Part shown: positions 7,391-16,004 of the stretch, piece by piece
Layout of the letters: each line of letters opens with the position of its first letter
Position numbering within the stretch: position 1 is the stretch's first letter
Source of the DNA: Taklimakanibacter sp050246735
GTDB lineage: Bacteria > Pseudomonadota > Alphaproteobacteria > Rhizobiales > Aestuariivirgaceae
Direction of reading: 5' to 3'
Length of the DNA stretch: 64,000 nucleotides
Assembly (NCBI GenBank): GCA_050246735.1
Contig: JBFWVM010000006.1
Span: forward strand, 124,001-188,000
Made by a program: the position numbers and the translations under genes
Notes under the pieces: model-generated
What the model saw: the letters and a program-made list of their open reading frames with translations, nothing else
Databases searched by the model: none
What the model was told of the DNA's origin: nothing

Positions 7391-8272
7391 ATGGACAGCG
7401 CCGGGAATGCCGACAACACCATCCCCATCGAGGCCTGGGACACGGTACTGTTCGAGAAATTCCGCCGGTTCCGCTTCGTGCTGACCCACGGACTCTCAGG
7501 CCACAGCGACACGCTGCTCGAGCGGCGACCGTATCCGGCGGGCGCGCGCGTCCTCGATATCGGCTGCGGCTTCGGCGACACGACCCGGCAGATCTCCCGC
7601 CAGGTCGGCCCCGGCGGCGCGGCCGTCGGTGTCGACTGCGCGCCCAATTTCGTCGCCGCGGCGACGCAGGAGTCGCGGGAGGCCGGCGCCGCCGGCGCGT
7701 CGTTCTTCGCCGCGGACGTCCAGACCGGCGATCTGCGAGGGCCTTACGATTTCCTCTTCGCCCGCTTCGGCACCATGTTCTTCAATGCGCCGGTCGCCGC
7801 CTTGCGCAACATGCTGGGCGCGCTGCGGCCCGGCGGGGAGATGGCGATGATCGTCTGGCGCCGCCGCGAGGACAATCCATGGGTTCACGAGGCGGAGCTC
7901 CGCGTCAGGGAGATTGTGCCCGTGGTCGCCCATGAGGACACTGACGCCGTCCATTGCGGCCCGGGTCCGTTCTCCATGGCGGGGGCCGACATGGTGAGCG
8001 ACATGTTGCGGATCGCCGGCTACGAGCGCATCGCCTTCGAGCGCTTCGACACCGACATCTGCATCGGACGCTCGCTCGCCGATGCCGTCGAGTTCGCCAT
8101 GGCGCTCGGCCCGGCGGGCGAGATCATCCGGCTCGCCGGCGAGGCAGGGGAGGCGCTCAGGCCTAAGGTCGAAAAAGCCCTGCGCGAGGCTTTCGCCCGC
8201 CACATGCGCAGCGACGGCGTGTGGATGGGCTCCAGCAGCTGGTTCGTCACGGCGCGCAAGCCGGGAGGATGA
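7391..8272 (+). CDS. Class I SAM-dependent methyltransferase
   Basis: A 293-residue protein with SAM motif I, LDIGCGFGDTT (residues 55-65), the acidic motif VGVDCAP, and the post-motif LGALRPGGEMAMIVWR. It lacks the N-terminal winged helix of the upstream methyltransferase and resembles UbiE/Methyltransf_11-type enzymes acting on small molecules. It begins 58 bases after the upstream gene, preceded by AGGAGAAAGCGAGCC, and is probably in the same transcript. The substrate is unknown. It ends just before a degraded hydrolase gene. Confidence 0.83.
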   Translation: MDSAGNADNTIPIEAWDTVLFEKFRRFRFVLTHGLSGHSDTLLERRPYPAGARVLDIGCGFGDTTRQISRQVGPGGAAVGVDCAPNFVAAATQESREAGAAGASFFAADVQTGDLRGPYDFLFARFGTMFFNAPVAALRNMLGALRPGGEMAMIVWRRREDNPWVHEAELRVREIVPVVAHEDTDAVHCGPGPFSMAGADMVSDMLRIAGYERIAFERFDTDICIGRSLADAVEFAMALGPAGEIIRLAGEAGEALRPKVEKALREAFARHMRSDGVWMGSSSWFVTARKPGG

Positions 8273-8309
8273 GGGGGCGGGGGTCATCGAGGCGGATGCC
8301 GGGGGACAG

Positions 8310-8804
8310 GCCCGACTTCTCCCGAGGGCCCGGCTACTGTTGTCGCCTTCCCGGCGGCGTGATCCTGCGGGCGGCACACTGGCTGAGCCATGTGGATGCG
8401 ATCTCGAAAGCCCGGTGTGGCGGCCCTGGCTTCAGGCTCTCTCGGTCCGCAACCGCTTCGTGCGCTACCATTCGCGCGGCTGCGGCCTGTCGGGCCGGCA
8501 TGTCGCCGCTCTCTCGATCGAGGCATGGCATGCCGATCTGGAGGCCGTCGCGGCCTCGATCCCGGAGCAGCACTTTGCGCTTCTCGGCCTTTTGCAGGGC
8601 GGCGCGCTTGCCATCGTTCACGCCCTGCGCCATCCCGGGCGTGTCTCGCATCTCGTGCTCCTGAATGCCTATGCCCAGGGCGGACGGGCAAGGGCGCAGA
8701 CGGATGCCGAACGACTGGAGGCCGAAACGCTCGTCAACTTCGTCCGCATCGCAGGCCGCGCGATTGTCAGACGCGCTTTCGCACGCGGCGCTTTGAGGAC
8801 CTGA
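8310..8804 (+). pseudogene. Frameshifted alpha/beta-hydrolase remnant
   Basis: Two reading frames carry successive parts of one protein type. One reads ILRAAHWLSHVD (about 8359-8394). The other continues as CDLESPVWRPWLQALSVRNR, then RYHSRGCGLSG, then HFALLGLLQGGALAI and HPGRVSHLVLLNAYAQGG, and stops at 8804. This order matches alpha/beta-hydrolase domains of the kind attached to adenylate-cyclase or LuxR-type regulators (ANWLTHLE, SPVWRHW, RYDERGCGLSD, LGISQGG, HPERVSHLVL). The nucleophile Ser of G-x-S-x-G is Leu here (GLLQGG). The N-terminus, catalytic Ser and C-terminal half are missing, so the gene is dead. The family call rests on motif order alone. Confidence 0.6.
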
Positions 8805-8851
8805 GCTCAGTGGCGTGAGAAAGGCGGCGTGCTCGACCGGCCTGCATCGCT

Positions 8852-9364
8852 TCACAGACCCAAGCCGCTCTGCTCCAGATCGACCATGCGGACCATCATT
8901 GTCCGGCGAGGATCGAAAGGCAGATCGACAAAGCCCCAGCGCGCATAGAAGCAGCGCGCCGCGTCATCAAGCGGATGCGTGAAGACGCCGATGCTGCCGA
9001 TGTCGTGGGAGGCCCTGAACGCCGTGCGCAGGGCGAACAGGAGCAGCGAGCGGGCATAGCCCCTTCCCTGATGATCCTTATGGATCGCGAGCTGGCCGAG
9101 CAAGGTCGCGGGCACGGGATCGGGCTTGTTGCGCTGCTGCGGCTTAGGCAGCGCGGCGCGCTCGATCTGCCCAGCGCTCAGCGTGACGTAGCCCACGATC
9201 CGGCCCGTCACCACGTCGCAAATGACATTGGCGCGCGAAAGACCCGCGGCGTGATTGGCCCAGCCGTGACGCCGGAACCACCGGTTCATCGACTCCCGGC
9301 CGCAATCGAAGCTGTTGCAGTCGTCGGTTTCGGCGAGCGGCCGCGGCGGCGCTATTTCCGCCAT
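8852..9364 (-). CDS. GNAT N-acetyltransferase, TacT-type toxin
   Basis: A 170-residue GNAT protein. The acetyl-CoA binding motif LGQLAIHKDHQGRGYARSLL has the QGRGYA pyrophosphate loop, and FYARWGFVDLPFDP is at the C-terminal end. The N-terminus (CNSFDCGRESMNRWFRRH) is typical of the TacT/AtaT group, which acetylate the amino group of charged tRNA and block translation. It overlaps the DUF1778 antitoxin gene by 13 bases (9352-9364), the usual antitoxin-first arrangement. The family role is established knowledge; activity here is inferred from context. Confidence 0.85.
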   Translation of the reverse strand: MAEIAPPRPLAETDDCNSFDCGRESMNRWFRRHGWANHAAGLSRANVICDVVTGRIVGYVTLSAGQIERAALPKPQQRNKPDPVPATLLGQLAIHKDHQGRGYARSLLLFALRTAFRASHDIGSIGVFTHPLDDAARCFYARWGFVDLPFDPRRTMMVRMVDLEQSGLGL

Positions 9365-9615
9365 GCGGGATCGGTGCGCGCGAGTTCCTCAAACGCGGCG
9401 ATCTTCTCGGGCGGACGGTTGGCCCAAGCCTCGAACTCCTCCCAGTTCTTGGCTGGGATGACGACAACCGGACGCTCCAGAATGTCCATCTCGGCGGCTT
9501 CGAGCGCCCTGCGCCGGACGAAGTCGCTGAGATTGGTGCGCGCCTGGTCAGAGGCCGCCTCCAGGAGTGCTCGCTCCTCTTCGCTGACGCGAACGCTGAG
9601 AACGGACGTTGTCAT
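9352..9615 (-). CDS. DUF1778 ribbon-helix-helix antitoxin (TacA-type)
   Basis: An 87-residue protein. The N-terminal ribbon-helix-helix reads MTTSVLSVRVSEEERALLEA, followed by TNLSDFVRRRALEAA, as in DUF1778 antitoxins. The C-terminal tail (RPVVVIPAKNWEEFEAWANR) would wrap the acetyltransferase active site. It precedes and overlaps the toxin gene. The start at 9615 is set by the conserved RHH N-terminus; the frame is open much further upstream without similarity. A palindrome 28 bases upstream (9643-9661) is the likely autoregulatory operator. Confidence 0.87.
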   Translation of the reverse strand: MTTSVLSVRVSEEERALLEAASDQARTNLSDFVRRRALEAAEMDILERPVVVIPAKNWEEFEAWANRPPEKIAAFEELARTDPAWRK

Positions 9616-9642
9616 GGTGTGGCGGTTCCTGAAGTCAAGCCT

Positions 9643-9661
9643 TGTATGACAATAGCATACA
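9643..9661. promoter_or_regulatory. Palindromic operator of the TacA/TacT operon
   Basis: TGTATG (9643-9648) and CATACA (9656-9661) form a perfect inverted repeat with a 7-base spacer. It lies 28 bases upstream of the antitoxin start, where RHH antitoxins bind to repress their own operon. The sequence shows the palindrome; binding is inferred. Confidence 0.6.
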
Positions 9662-9701
9662 CCACTTCGGCTCGCAAGATCGACAAGAGGCGACAGAACC
9701 T

Positions 9702-9968
9702 CGCGAACATGATGCTTCTCCTGGATCCGACCGGTTGGCGCTCTGCCTGGAGGAGGCGAAGCAGCAAGGCAGCGTTCCCGCCGGCTGCGACGTTCGTCGG
9801 ATGGCGAACCTGCTGGTCGATTGCTGGGAGGGCGTCGCGCTGCGTAGCCGGCTCCGGCGCAACCCGGCACCCCTCACCACCATGCTCGATTTCTACCTGC
9901 ATTCGATAGCGGTGCCGAACGTGCCGCAGCCCCGCCGTCGCCGTGTTGCGCCCGGCCGCCGCGCATGA
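9702..9968 (+). pseudogene. C-terminal remnant of a TetR family regulator
   Basis: The frame reading RLALCLEEAKQQGSVPAG, then CDVRRMANLLVDCWEGVALR and SRLRRNPAPLTTMLDFYLHS, matches the ligand-binding C-terminus of TetR-family repressors (LE.A...G.I......LA..L.....G...R). No TetR helix-turn-helix is found upstream in any frame; that space is the toxin-antitoxin promoter. The fragment therefore looks like a 5'-truncated gene. Family assignment rests on the C-terminal pattern only. Confidence 0.55.
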
Positions 9969-9973
9969 TCGGC

Positions 9974-10741
9974 TCAGGCAAGTTGCTCCAGCAGCGAATG
10001 CACCATGTCTTCCGGACCGACGATGAGGGGTTGCGGCACGGGAAATGCGTAAGGCGGAGTCATCAGGCATGAGATGTCGAACTCGGTGCCGTCCAGATAG
10101 CGCTCCACATATCCGCAGGCCCGGGTGAAGGGGAGAGCGGGGGCCATGTCCCACAGGTAGCACGGACCCGTAATGATCGCCTCGCAGCGGCCCGCCGCGA
10201 GCATCATCAGGTGGTAGAGGTTGGATCCCAGATTGTGGATGCGATGCCCCTCGACACGCCGCACGTCGACATAGTCATGGATGGACGTGACCATGACGTT
10301 GCGCGTATCGGGTGCCTGCCGGACCCGGACAGGGCCGATGACGTCGCCGTTACGGCGCGCCACCCCGTCTTCATAGGTGAAGGTTTCGCCCACCACGGGA
10401 AAGTGCAGATAGCCGGCGACGGGCTCGCTCCCGTCGATCAATCCCATGCCCATGCCCCACACGGGCAGGCCGCGAGCGAAAGAGGCGGTGCCGTCCAGCG
10501 GATCGACGGCCCATTGCATGCGCGCCTGCGGGAGATAGGACTGGTCCTCTTCTTCCGAGATGACGCCATGATCCGGCGTGTGGACCCTGAGGCGCGTCAG
10601 GGCATGCCGCGAGGCCTGGCGGTCGGCCTGTGTCACCGATGAGCCGTCGGGCTTGTCTTCGCCGTCCACGGTTCCATGCAGCGGGAGTGTGATGACGTCG
10701 TAGTCGTCGAAAAGGCTGGTGACGAATGCAAGATGGGACAT
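9974..10741 (-). CDS. Inositol-monophosphatase family phosphatase
   Basis: A 255-residue enzyme with all metal-site signatures of the FIG superfamily: ISEEED (61-66), WAVDPLDGTASF (77-88) and the C-terminal YLWDMAPA (195-202). Family members hydrolyse inositol phosphates, fructose-1,6-bisphosphate, histidinol phosphate or 3'-phosphoadenosine nucleotides. It is the last gene of the importer operon, starting 31 bases after the upstream permease stop. The in-frame ATG at 10792 lies inside that permease gene and is rejected. The context suggests dephosphorylation of an imported phosphorylated sugar or polyol; the substrate is an inference. Confidence 0.8.
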   Translation of the reverse strand: MSHLAFVTSLFDDYDVITLPLHGTVDGEDKPDGSSVTQADRQASRHALTRLRVHTPDHGVISEEEDQSYLPQARMQWAVDPLDGTASFARGLPVWGMGMGLIDGSEPVAGYLHFPVVGETFTYEDGVARRNGDVIGPVRVRQAPDTRNVMVTSIHDYVDVRRVEGHRIHNLGSNLYHLMMLAAGRCEAIITGPCYLWDMAPALPFTRACGYVERYLDGTEFDISCLMTPPYAFPVPQPLIVGPEDMVHSLLEQLA

Positions 10742-10772
10742 CGAATGAAGAATCCGTTTCAAGGAGACGCTC

Positions 10773-11573
10773 TCACACCATGCCGCGGACAAGGTACCGC
10801 TGGGTGAGGAAGCAAAGAAGGATGACGGGCAATACCGCGACGATACCGAGGGCGGAAACCTCGCCCCACAATATGCCCTGCTCGGTCTTGAAGAAGACCA
10901 CGGCCGTGGAGATCATGTGCACCTTGGAGGAGGTGAGGAACAGCACATAGGTGAATTCGTTCCAGGCGGTCAGAAAGCACATGATGGCGGTCGCGAAGAG
11001 CCCCGATTTCACCTGGGGCAACACCACATGGAGCAGGGCGCCCAGCCGGCCGCAGCCGTCCATCATGGCGGCCTCCTCCGTCTCGGTCGAGATGCCGGCG
11101 AAGAAGCTGCGCATCATGACGACGGCGAAGGGCAGGTTGAACGTCAGGAAAACCACGATGACGATCGTGTAGGTGTCCAGCATCCGGACGAAGACGCCGA
11201 TCAGGTAGAACGGGATGACCAGGGCGATCGACGGGAATATGCGCGAGGACAGTATGGAGATGGCAATGAGGTTCCGATGCCGGAAGGCGAACCTGTTCAG
11301 CGCATAGCCCGAGATCGTGCCGAGCACGATGCAGATCAGGACGTTGACGATGCAGACGATCAAGCTGTCTCTCAGATAATTGCCCAGCCCGTACTGCATC
11401 AGCGCGGTCCGGTAGTTCGACAAGACGGGCTCGAACAGCAGGTGGGTCGGCTCGTACAGCATGGCCCTCGTCTTGAAGGACGTGACCAGCATGAACAGCA
11501 CCGGGAAAAAGGCGAACAGACAGGCGAGCGACAGCCAGAAGTAGTCCGCCATTCTCCGCAGCCTGGAGCTCAT
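10773..11573 (-). CDS. CUT1 sugar ABC transporter permease (MalG-type)
   Basis: A 266-residue inner-membrane permease with six predicted helices; the first is ADYFWLSLACLFAFFPVLFM. The cytoplasmic EAA loop, EEAAMMDGCGRLGALLHVVLPQ, carries the EAA---G---------I-LP pattern that docks on the ATPase. The long periplasmic segment after helix 1 and the C-terminal end LTQRYLVRGMV are typical of MalG-type subunits. Its start overlaps the stop of the MalF-type gene by 4 bases. No ATPase gene is in this operon. Confidence 0.9.
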   Translation of the reverse strand: MSSRLRRMADYFWLSLACLFAFFPVLFMLVTSFKTRAMLYEPTHLLFEPVLSNYRTALMQYGLGNYLRDSLIVCIVNVLICIVLGTISGYALNRFAFRHRNLIAISILSSRIFPSIALVIPFYLIGVFVRMLDTYTIVIVVFLTFNLPFAVVMMRSFFAGISTETEEAAMMDGCGRLGALLHVVLPQVKSGLFATAIMCFLTAWNEFTYVLFLTSSKVHMISTAVVFFKTEQGILWGEVSALGIVAVLPVILLCFLTQRYLVRGMV

Positions 11574-12451
11574 GTTCGCTGCCCCTTGCCGCCGATCCCC
11601 AGCATCGCGGCGGAAAGGAGAGAGGTCACGGCGATGAGCACCATCGCCGCCGCGGCGGCCAAGCCCATGGAACCCACGCTGAACGCGGTCTTGTAGACGT
11701 AAAGAGGCAGGATTGTCGTCGCGGCGCCCGGCCCGCCGCCGGTCAGGGTGAAGATCGGCCCGAATGCCTGGAAGGCGAGAATAGCCTGGAAGATGCTGGA
11801 ACTGAGAATGACCGGCAGCAGTTGCGGCGCGACGATCAGCCAGAAGGTCTGCCGCGGCGTGCACCCGTCTAGCAGCGCCGCCTCCTGCGGGTCGCGCTCG
11901 ATGTTGCGCAGTCCCGCCAGGATCATGAGAGCGGAAAGCGGAAAATGCATCCAGACCAGCACGGTGACGACGGAAATTAGGGCCCAGGTACGGCCAAGCC
12001 AGACGACTTTGGAAAGACCAGCGGCCTGGAGCCACGCGTTGATGATGCCGAAGTCGTAGCTGAGCATCAATTTCCACATCAGGCCGGCGATGGCCGGGTT
12101 GACCGCCATCGGCAGAATGATCAGCGAGGTGGCGATATATTCGAAGCGGAGCTTCTTGTTCAGGAGCACCGCCACACCGAGTCCGAGGGCAGTCTTCAGG
12201 GCCACGCTCACGACGGTGACGAAGAGGCTGAGCCACAGTGCCGGCCAAAATTCCACCTCGCGCCCCGAGAGCAGCCGCGCGTAGTTCGACAGGCCGACGA
12301 AGCGATGGTCGCTCCAGGCATAGCCGAGCTCGAAGGACGTCAGGCTGATATAGGCCAGCAGGAGGATCGGCAGGACGCCGAGCAGGCCCAGCGGCACCGC
12401 CGAAGGAGCGATCCACAGCCAGAACCGGACAAGGCTTCGTCGTGACGTCAC
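11570..12451 (-). CDS. CUT1 sugar ABC transporter permease (MalF-type)
   Basis: A 293-residue permease. The first helix is APSAVPLGLLGVLPILLLAYIS, followed by SLTSFELGYAWSDHRFVGLSNY, the characteristic N-terminus of MalF-type subunits (here only six helices). The EAA loop reads PQEAALLDGCTPRQTFWLIVAPQLLP, and FTLTGGGPGAATTILPLYVY is a strong family signature. It lies between the binding-protein gene (71 bases upstream) and the second permease (4-base overlap). Confidence 0.9.
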   Translation of the reverse strand: MTSRRSLVRFWLWIAPSAVPLGLLGVLPILLLAYISLTSFELGYAWSDHRFVGLSNYARLLSGREVEFWPALWLSLFVTVVSVALKTALGLGVAVLLNKKLRFEYIATSLIILPMAVNPAIAGLMWKLMLSYDFGIINAWLQAAGLSKVVWLGRTWALISVVTVLVWMHFPLSALMILAGLRNIERDPQEAALLDGCTPRQTFWLIVAPQLLPVILSSSIFQAILAFQAFGPIFTLTGGGPGAATTILPLYVYKTAFSVGSMGLAAAAAMVLIAVTSLLSAAMLGIGGKGQRT

Positions 12452-12522
12452 GGATTATCGTCGCTTTGACTGCTCGCGCCGGCTCGACGATGAATTCGCG
12501 AGCCGGCGCCGCCTTGCCGGCA

Positions 12523-13881
12523 CTATTTCGCCGACTTGATCTTGTCGGAGATCTCCTGAAGCTCCGGGACGGCGGCTTTCAATGCCTCCTCGACCGACAT
12601 CTGCTTGAGAAGCGCCTGTCCGGCCCAATAGCCGGCGACCTTGTCGATCCTGGTGGCTTCCGGCGTCGCCGGAATCCAGCGGCGGCCGGTAGCGATAAGA
12701 TTGCCGGCGGCGTCGAGGCTTTCCTTCAGGGCGGCGGCGAATTCCGGATCGGCGTTGGCGAATTCGGGATTCTGCAGGACCGACAGGCGAGAAGGAACGC
12801 CGCCCTTCTTGAAGCTTTCCATGGCCTTGGCCTTGCTTGTCATCCACACGACGAAGGCCCAGCCGGCGTCCTGCTGCCTGCCGGTGCTGGGCAGGCCGAG
12901 GCTCCACCCGCCCACCGGCCCGAAGCGTCCCTCCGGCCCCGACGGCGGTGGGACATAGCCGATCTTGCCGACGACCTTCGACTTTTCGGGATCGACCAGC
13001 CATGACTGAAGCGAGGTCGCGTCGAACCACATGGCCGTCCTGCCCGACGCGTAGGCCGAAACAGCCGCGTCCCAACTGTAGGTTTCGATGTCGGGCGGCC
13101 CATAGCTCAGCAGTTCGAGCAGGTAATTCAGCGAGCGAGCGGTCTGCGGCGTATCGACCTTCACGTCCCATGTCTTCTGATCGAGGATGTCGGCACCGAA
13201 GGCCGGATTGAAGAGGTCCCACGTCAGCGCCAGGGTACGGCCGGTTTCCGCACGCATGGCGATGCCATAGAGACCCGGCTCCTTCTCGTGGAAGAATTTC
13301 GCGCAGTCGAGAAGCTCGTCCATCGTCCGGGGCGGCGTCCGCCCATACTTCTCGAAAAGATCCTTCCGATACGAGACGAAGAAGGTCTCGCCGGCGAGGG
13401 GGATGGCGATGGTGCGGCCGTCGATGACGCCGAGACCGCCGCGATAGGCGATGTGGATGTCGTCGAAATCGTAGTCCGGCAGAGCCGCCTGCGTTGCGGA
13501 CAGCCGGTCTCCGAGATCCGCCAGCACGTGCTTGGCGTCGTATTCGGCCAGCGCAGTTCCCTTCACCATGTAGACATCATAGAAAGACTCGCCCGCCGTC
13601 TGGGCGAGGAATTGCTTCGACATGATCTCGCCGCTGCCGACGATCTCCCATTCCACCTTTATGCCTGTGGCCTGCTGGAACTCGTCCGCCATCGCCTTCA
13701 TCGCATCGGATGCCGGATGCGATATGCCCAAAAGCCTTATCGAGGCGCCGCCATGCCTGGCCTTGATGGCTTCCGCCCATTTCGCAAGACCTCCCGTGTC
13801 CGCATGGGACGCTCCGGGCATAAGGGCGGCTCCCGCCAGGGCCGTGCCGGCCAGAATGAAGGAACGGCGATTGACTGGCAT
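12523..13881 (-). CDS. Extracellular sugar-binding protein of ABC importer
   Basis: A 452-residue lipophilic-leader protein. The N-terminus MPVNRRSFILAGTALAGAAL has a twin-arginine-like RRSF motif followed by a hydrophobic stretch and an ASHA cleavage region near residue 27. The mature part fits solute-binding family 1: FQQATGIKVEWEIVGSGEI, then YDVYMVKGTALAEY, and AMWFDATSL. The start at 13881 is supported by AGGAGG just upstream. It is the first gene of the operon SBP-permease-permease-phosphatase. The ligand is unknown; the phosphatase gene hints at a phosphorylated or polyol compound. Confidence 0.87.
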   Translation of the reverse strand: MPVNRRSFILAGTALAGAALMPGASHADTGGLAKWAEAIKARHGGASIRLLGISHPASDAMKAMADEFQQATGIKVEWEIVGSGEIMSKQFLAQTAGESFYDVYMVKGTALAEYDAKHVLADLGDRLSATQAALPDYDFDDIHIAYRGGLGVIDGRTIAIPLAGETFFVSYRKDLFEKYGRTPPRTMDELLDCAKFFHEKEPGLYGIAMRAETGRTLALTWDLFNPAFGADILDQKTWDVKVDTPQTARSLNYLLELLSYGPPDIETYSWDAAVSAYASGRTAMWFDATSLQSWLVDPEKSKVVGKIGYVPPPSGPEGRFGPVGGWSLGLPSTGRQQDAGWAFVVWMTSKAKAMESFKKGGVPSRLSVLQNPEFANADPEFAAALKESLDAAGNLIATGRRWIPATPEATRIDKVAGYWAGQALLKQMSVEEALKAAVPELQEISDKIKSAK

Positions 13882-13950
13882 GATGGGCTTCCTCCTGTCA
13901 GCGTTGTAGATTGTCGAAGAAAAATTACTTCTTTCTCTTTTGTTAATCGC

Positions 13951-13979
13951 GTAATAATGCTCCATAACCTGCCTGTCAA
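13951..13979 (-). promoter_or_regulatory. Sigma-70 promoter of the importer operon
   Basis: On the reverse strand TTGACA (13979-13974), a perfect -35 box, is followed by exactly 17 bases and TATTAC (13956-13951). Predicted transcription starts near 13944, about 63 bases before the binding-protein ATG. The site lies in the 210-base divergent region with the RpiR gene, so that regulator probably acts here. Confidence 0.65.
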
Positions 13980-14091
13980 GCCGCCATCTGGCGGCGCCGG
14001 CCGCGCTCCTTATAATCGGGCGATCGCCGGCGCTTCGCTGCGGGCTGGTAAAGCCTATGCGAAGGCCTGGGAAATGCGAAGGAATGGCGGA

Positions 14092-14970
14092 ATGGACATG
14101 AAGAAAGAGGGTGTCAATTCCGCTGCATTGCGCTTGCGCAGTGTCCGCAGCTCGCTCAATCCGGCCGAGCAAAAAGTTCTGGACCATGTCCTCGCCAATC
14201 CCGACGCGGTGGTTTACGGAACGGTCAGCAAGGTGGCTTCGTCCAGCGGCGTCAGCGACGCCACCGTGATCCGGTTCTGCCGCAGCACCGGCTACGAGAG
14301 CTTCAACGATCTCAAGATACAACTCGCCCAACCGGCGGCGACTCCGGCGCGGCGCATCCAGCGCGACTTGTCCATGGAGGATACGCCGGCCATCATCCTG
14401 GAAAAGGTCTTCAACGCGAACATCGCCTCGCTTCAGGATTCGCTCCACACCATCGACAGACAGGCGTTCGAGCGTGCGGTCGACGCCATAGCCGCGGCAC
14501 CGAAAGTGGTCTTCATCGGCGTCGGCACGTCGGGAACCGTGGCGCTTGACGCCGTGCAGAAGTTTCTCGTCACCGGCATCCATGCGGTATCCTACACCGA
14601 CGTCGTTTTGCAGGCGCACTACGCCGCCACCTGTTCAGCAGGCGACGTCGTGGTCGGCCTGTCCCAGAGCGGTTCGACGGCGACGGTGGTGGCGGCGCTG
14701 CGCACCGTGGCGGCGCGCGGGGCAACGGTGATTGCCGTCACATCCAGTCCGAAGTCTCCGATCACATCGGTGGCGAGTCTCAGCATCGTCCTGTCGGTTC
14801 CCGACCTATCCTTCCAGACAGCCAGCAACGAGATCCGCACCGCCCAGCTCTCCGTCGTCGACGCGCTTTGCGTGGCCGTGGCCCTGCGGTCGCCGGAACG
14901 ATACCTCCAGAACAGCGCTCAGGTGGAAGCCGCCAGCCGCAGCCTCCATGTCAGGGGAGGATCGACATAG
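14092..14970 (+). CDS. RpiR family transcriptional regulator
   Basis: A 292-residue protein with an N-terminal RpiR helix-turn-helix (LNPAEQKVLDHVLANPDAVV, then SVSDATVIRF-type SGVSDATVIRFCRSTGYESF). The SIS sugar-phosphate-binding domain (VVFIGVGTSGTVALDAVQKF, then VVVGLSQSGSTATVV) has the SQSGST phosphosugar loop. Such regulators sense phosphorylated sugars. The start at 14092 has AAGGAA 7 bases upstream; ATG 14074 and 14098 are alternatives. It is divergent from the importer/phosphatase operon and most likely regulates it. The SIS domain agrees with the operon handling a sugar phosphate. Confidence 0.9.
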   Translation: MDMKKEGVNSAALRLRSVRSSLNPAEQKVLDHVLANPDAVVYGTVSKVASSSGVSDATVIRFCRSTGYESFNDLKIQLAQPAATPARRIQRDLSMEDTPAIILEKVFNANIASLQDSLHTIDRQAFERAVDAIAAAPKVVFIGVGTSGTVALDAVQKFLVTGIHAVSYTDVVLQAHYAATCSAGDVVVGLSQSGSTATVVAALRTVAARGATVIAVTSSPKSPITSVASLSIVLSVPDLSFQTASNEIRTAQLSVVDALCVAVALRSPERYLQNSAQVEAASRSLHVRGGST

Positions 14971-15150
14971 GCGAGGCTTGCGTCATCGCGGCGCCGCCGT
15001 TGCAAACCGTCCACAAATGCGCCGCCATTGCCCGACAGTCGATCCCGGCTTTCGCGAGCCGCCCGCGAACGAAAGGCGATAGCGAAACAGGGCGGCGGTC
15101 GCGATCCGGTGCCGGAACACGAGCGCCGCGGCGGGTCATCGCGACCGCGT

Positions 15151-15933
15151 TCATCGGGACGCCTCCGCCGCCGCCTTCTCGATCAGCCGCGCGACGGGTT
15201 CGGGATTCGACACCATCACCACATGCGAGGCGCCCCTGATTACGACGGTTTCCCGGGAATGCGCCCGCGCGGCCATGAAGGCCGAAGCTTCCGGCGGGAT
15301 GTTCCTGTCCTTGTCGCCATAGACGAACCAGGCCGGTATGGTCTTCCACGCCGGCCCTGTCTCGGGCTCGTTCAAAGCCTCTTCGGTGATCGGTCGCTGC
15401 GTGGCGGCCATCAGCCTCGCCGCGGCCGCCGGAACATCAGCCGCGAATTGAGCGTGGAATTTGTCCTGCCGGATGTAGAGATCCGTGCCGCCGCCGGAGA
15501 GCATCACGGGTGGTGCAAGCGCTGCAGCGAGCGTGCCGCCGGGAAATCTGCCCGATAGTCCGGCAGCGGTTTCTCCTGCTTCAGGCGCAAACGCGCCGAC
15601 ATAGACCAGCGCCTTCACATTCGCATGGCCGTTGGCGGCCTCGCTGATGACCGAGCCGCCATAGGAATGGCCGACCAGGACGACCGGGGATTTGATGCCG
15701 GAGAGGATATCGGAGATGTACTGCGCATCGGCCCCGACGCCCCGCAGAGAATTGGCGGCGGCCACGATGGGATAGCCGTCGACCTCAAGAATCCCGATGA
15801 CGCCGTTCCAGCTCGATGCGTCGGCGAAGGCGCCATGCACCAAGACGATGGTGGGCTTGTCGGACTGCGCGTATGCAACCGTGCTGGCGAACATGGCAGC
15901 GGCCATTGCCAAACCCGCGAAGAGCCTATTCAT
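15151..15933 (-). CDS. Exported alpha/beta hydrolase
   Basis: A 260-residue protein with a Sec signal peptide (MNRLFAGLAMAAAMFASTVA, cleavage near AYA-Q at 22-23). The nucleophile Ser90 sits in the elbow GHSYGG (88-93), with the oxyanion segment LVHGAF at 31-36 and a late Asp/His pair in VYGDKDRNIPP and RGASHVVM. This is the small serine-hydrolase type often annotated as salicylate esterase-like or non-haem chloroperoxidase-like. The substrate is unknown. It is the last of six reverse-strand genes, 71 bases after the SDR gene. Confidence 0.82.
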   Translation of the reverse strand: MNRLFAGLAMAAAMFASTVAYAQSDKPTIVLVHGAFADASSWNGVIGILEVDGYPIVAAANSLRGVGADAQYISDILSGIKSPVVLVGHSYGGSVISEAANGHANVKALVYVGAFAPEAGETAAGLSGRFPGGTLAAALAPPVMLSGGGTDLYIRQDKFHAQFAADVPAAAARLMAATQRPITEEALNEPETGPAWKTIPAWFVYGDKDRNIPPEASAFMAARAHSRETVVIRGASHVVMVSNPEPVARLIEKAAAEASR

Positions 15934-16004
15934 CGAGATTTCCTTTCAGAGATTCTGGTCAGTGCCGGAGGCGCCGCTTCCCTGCGCAAAGCTGGTGGAC
16001 ACGC

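Noticed and set aside
13916..13931. GAAG-N8-CTTC inverted repeat as RpiR operator
   Set aside because: Only 4-base arms in AT-rich leader sequence; likely by chance.
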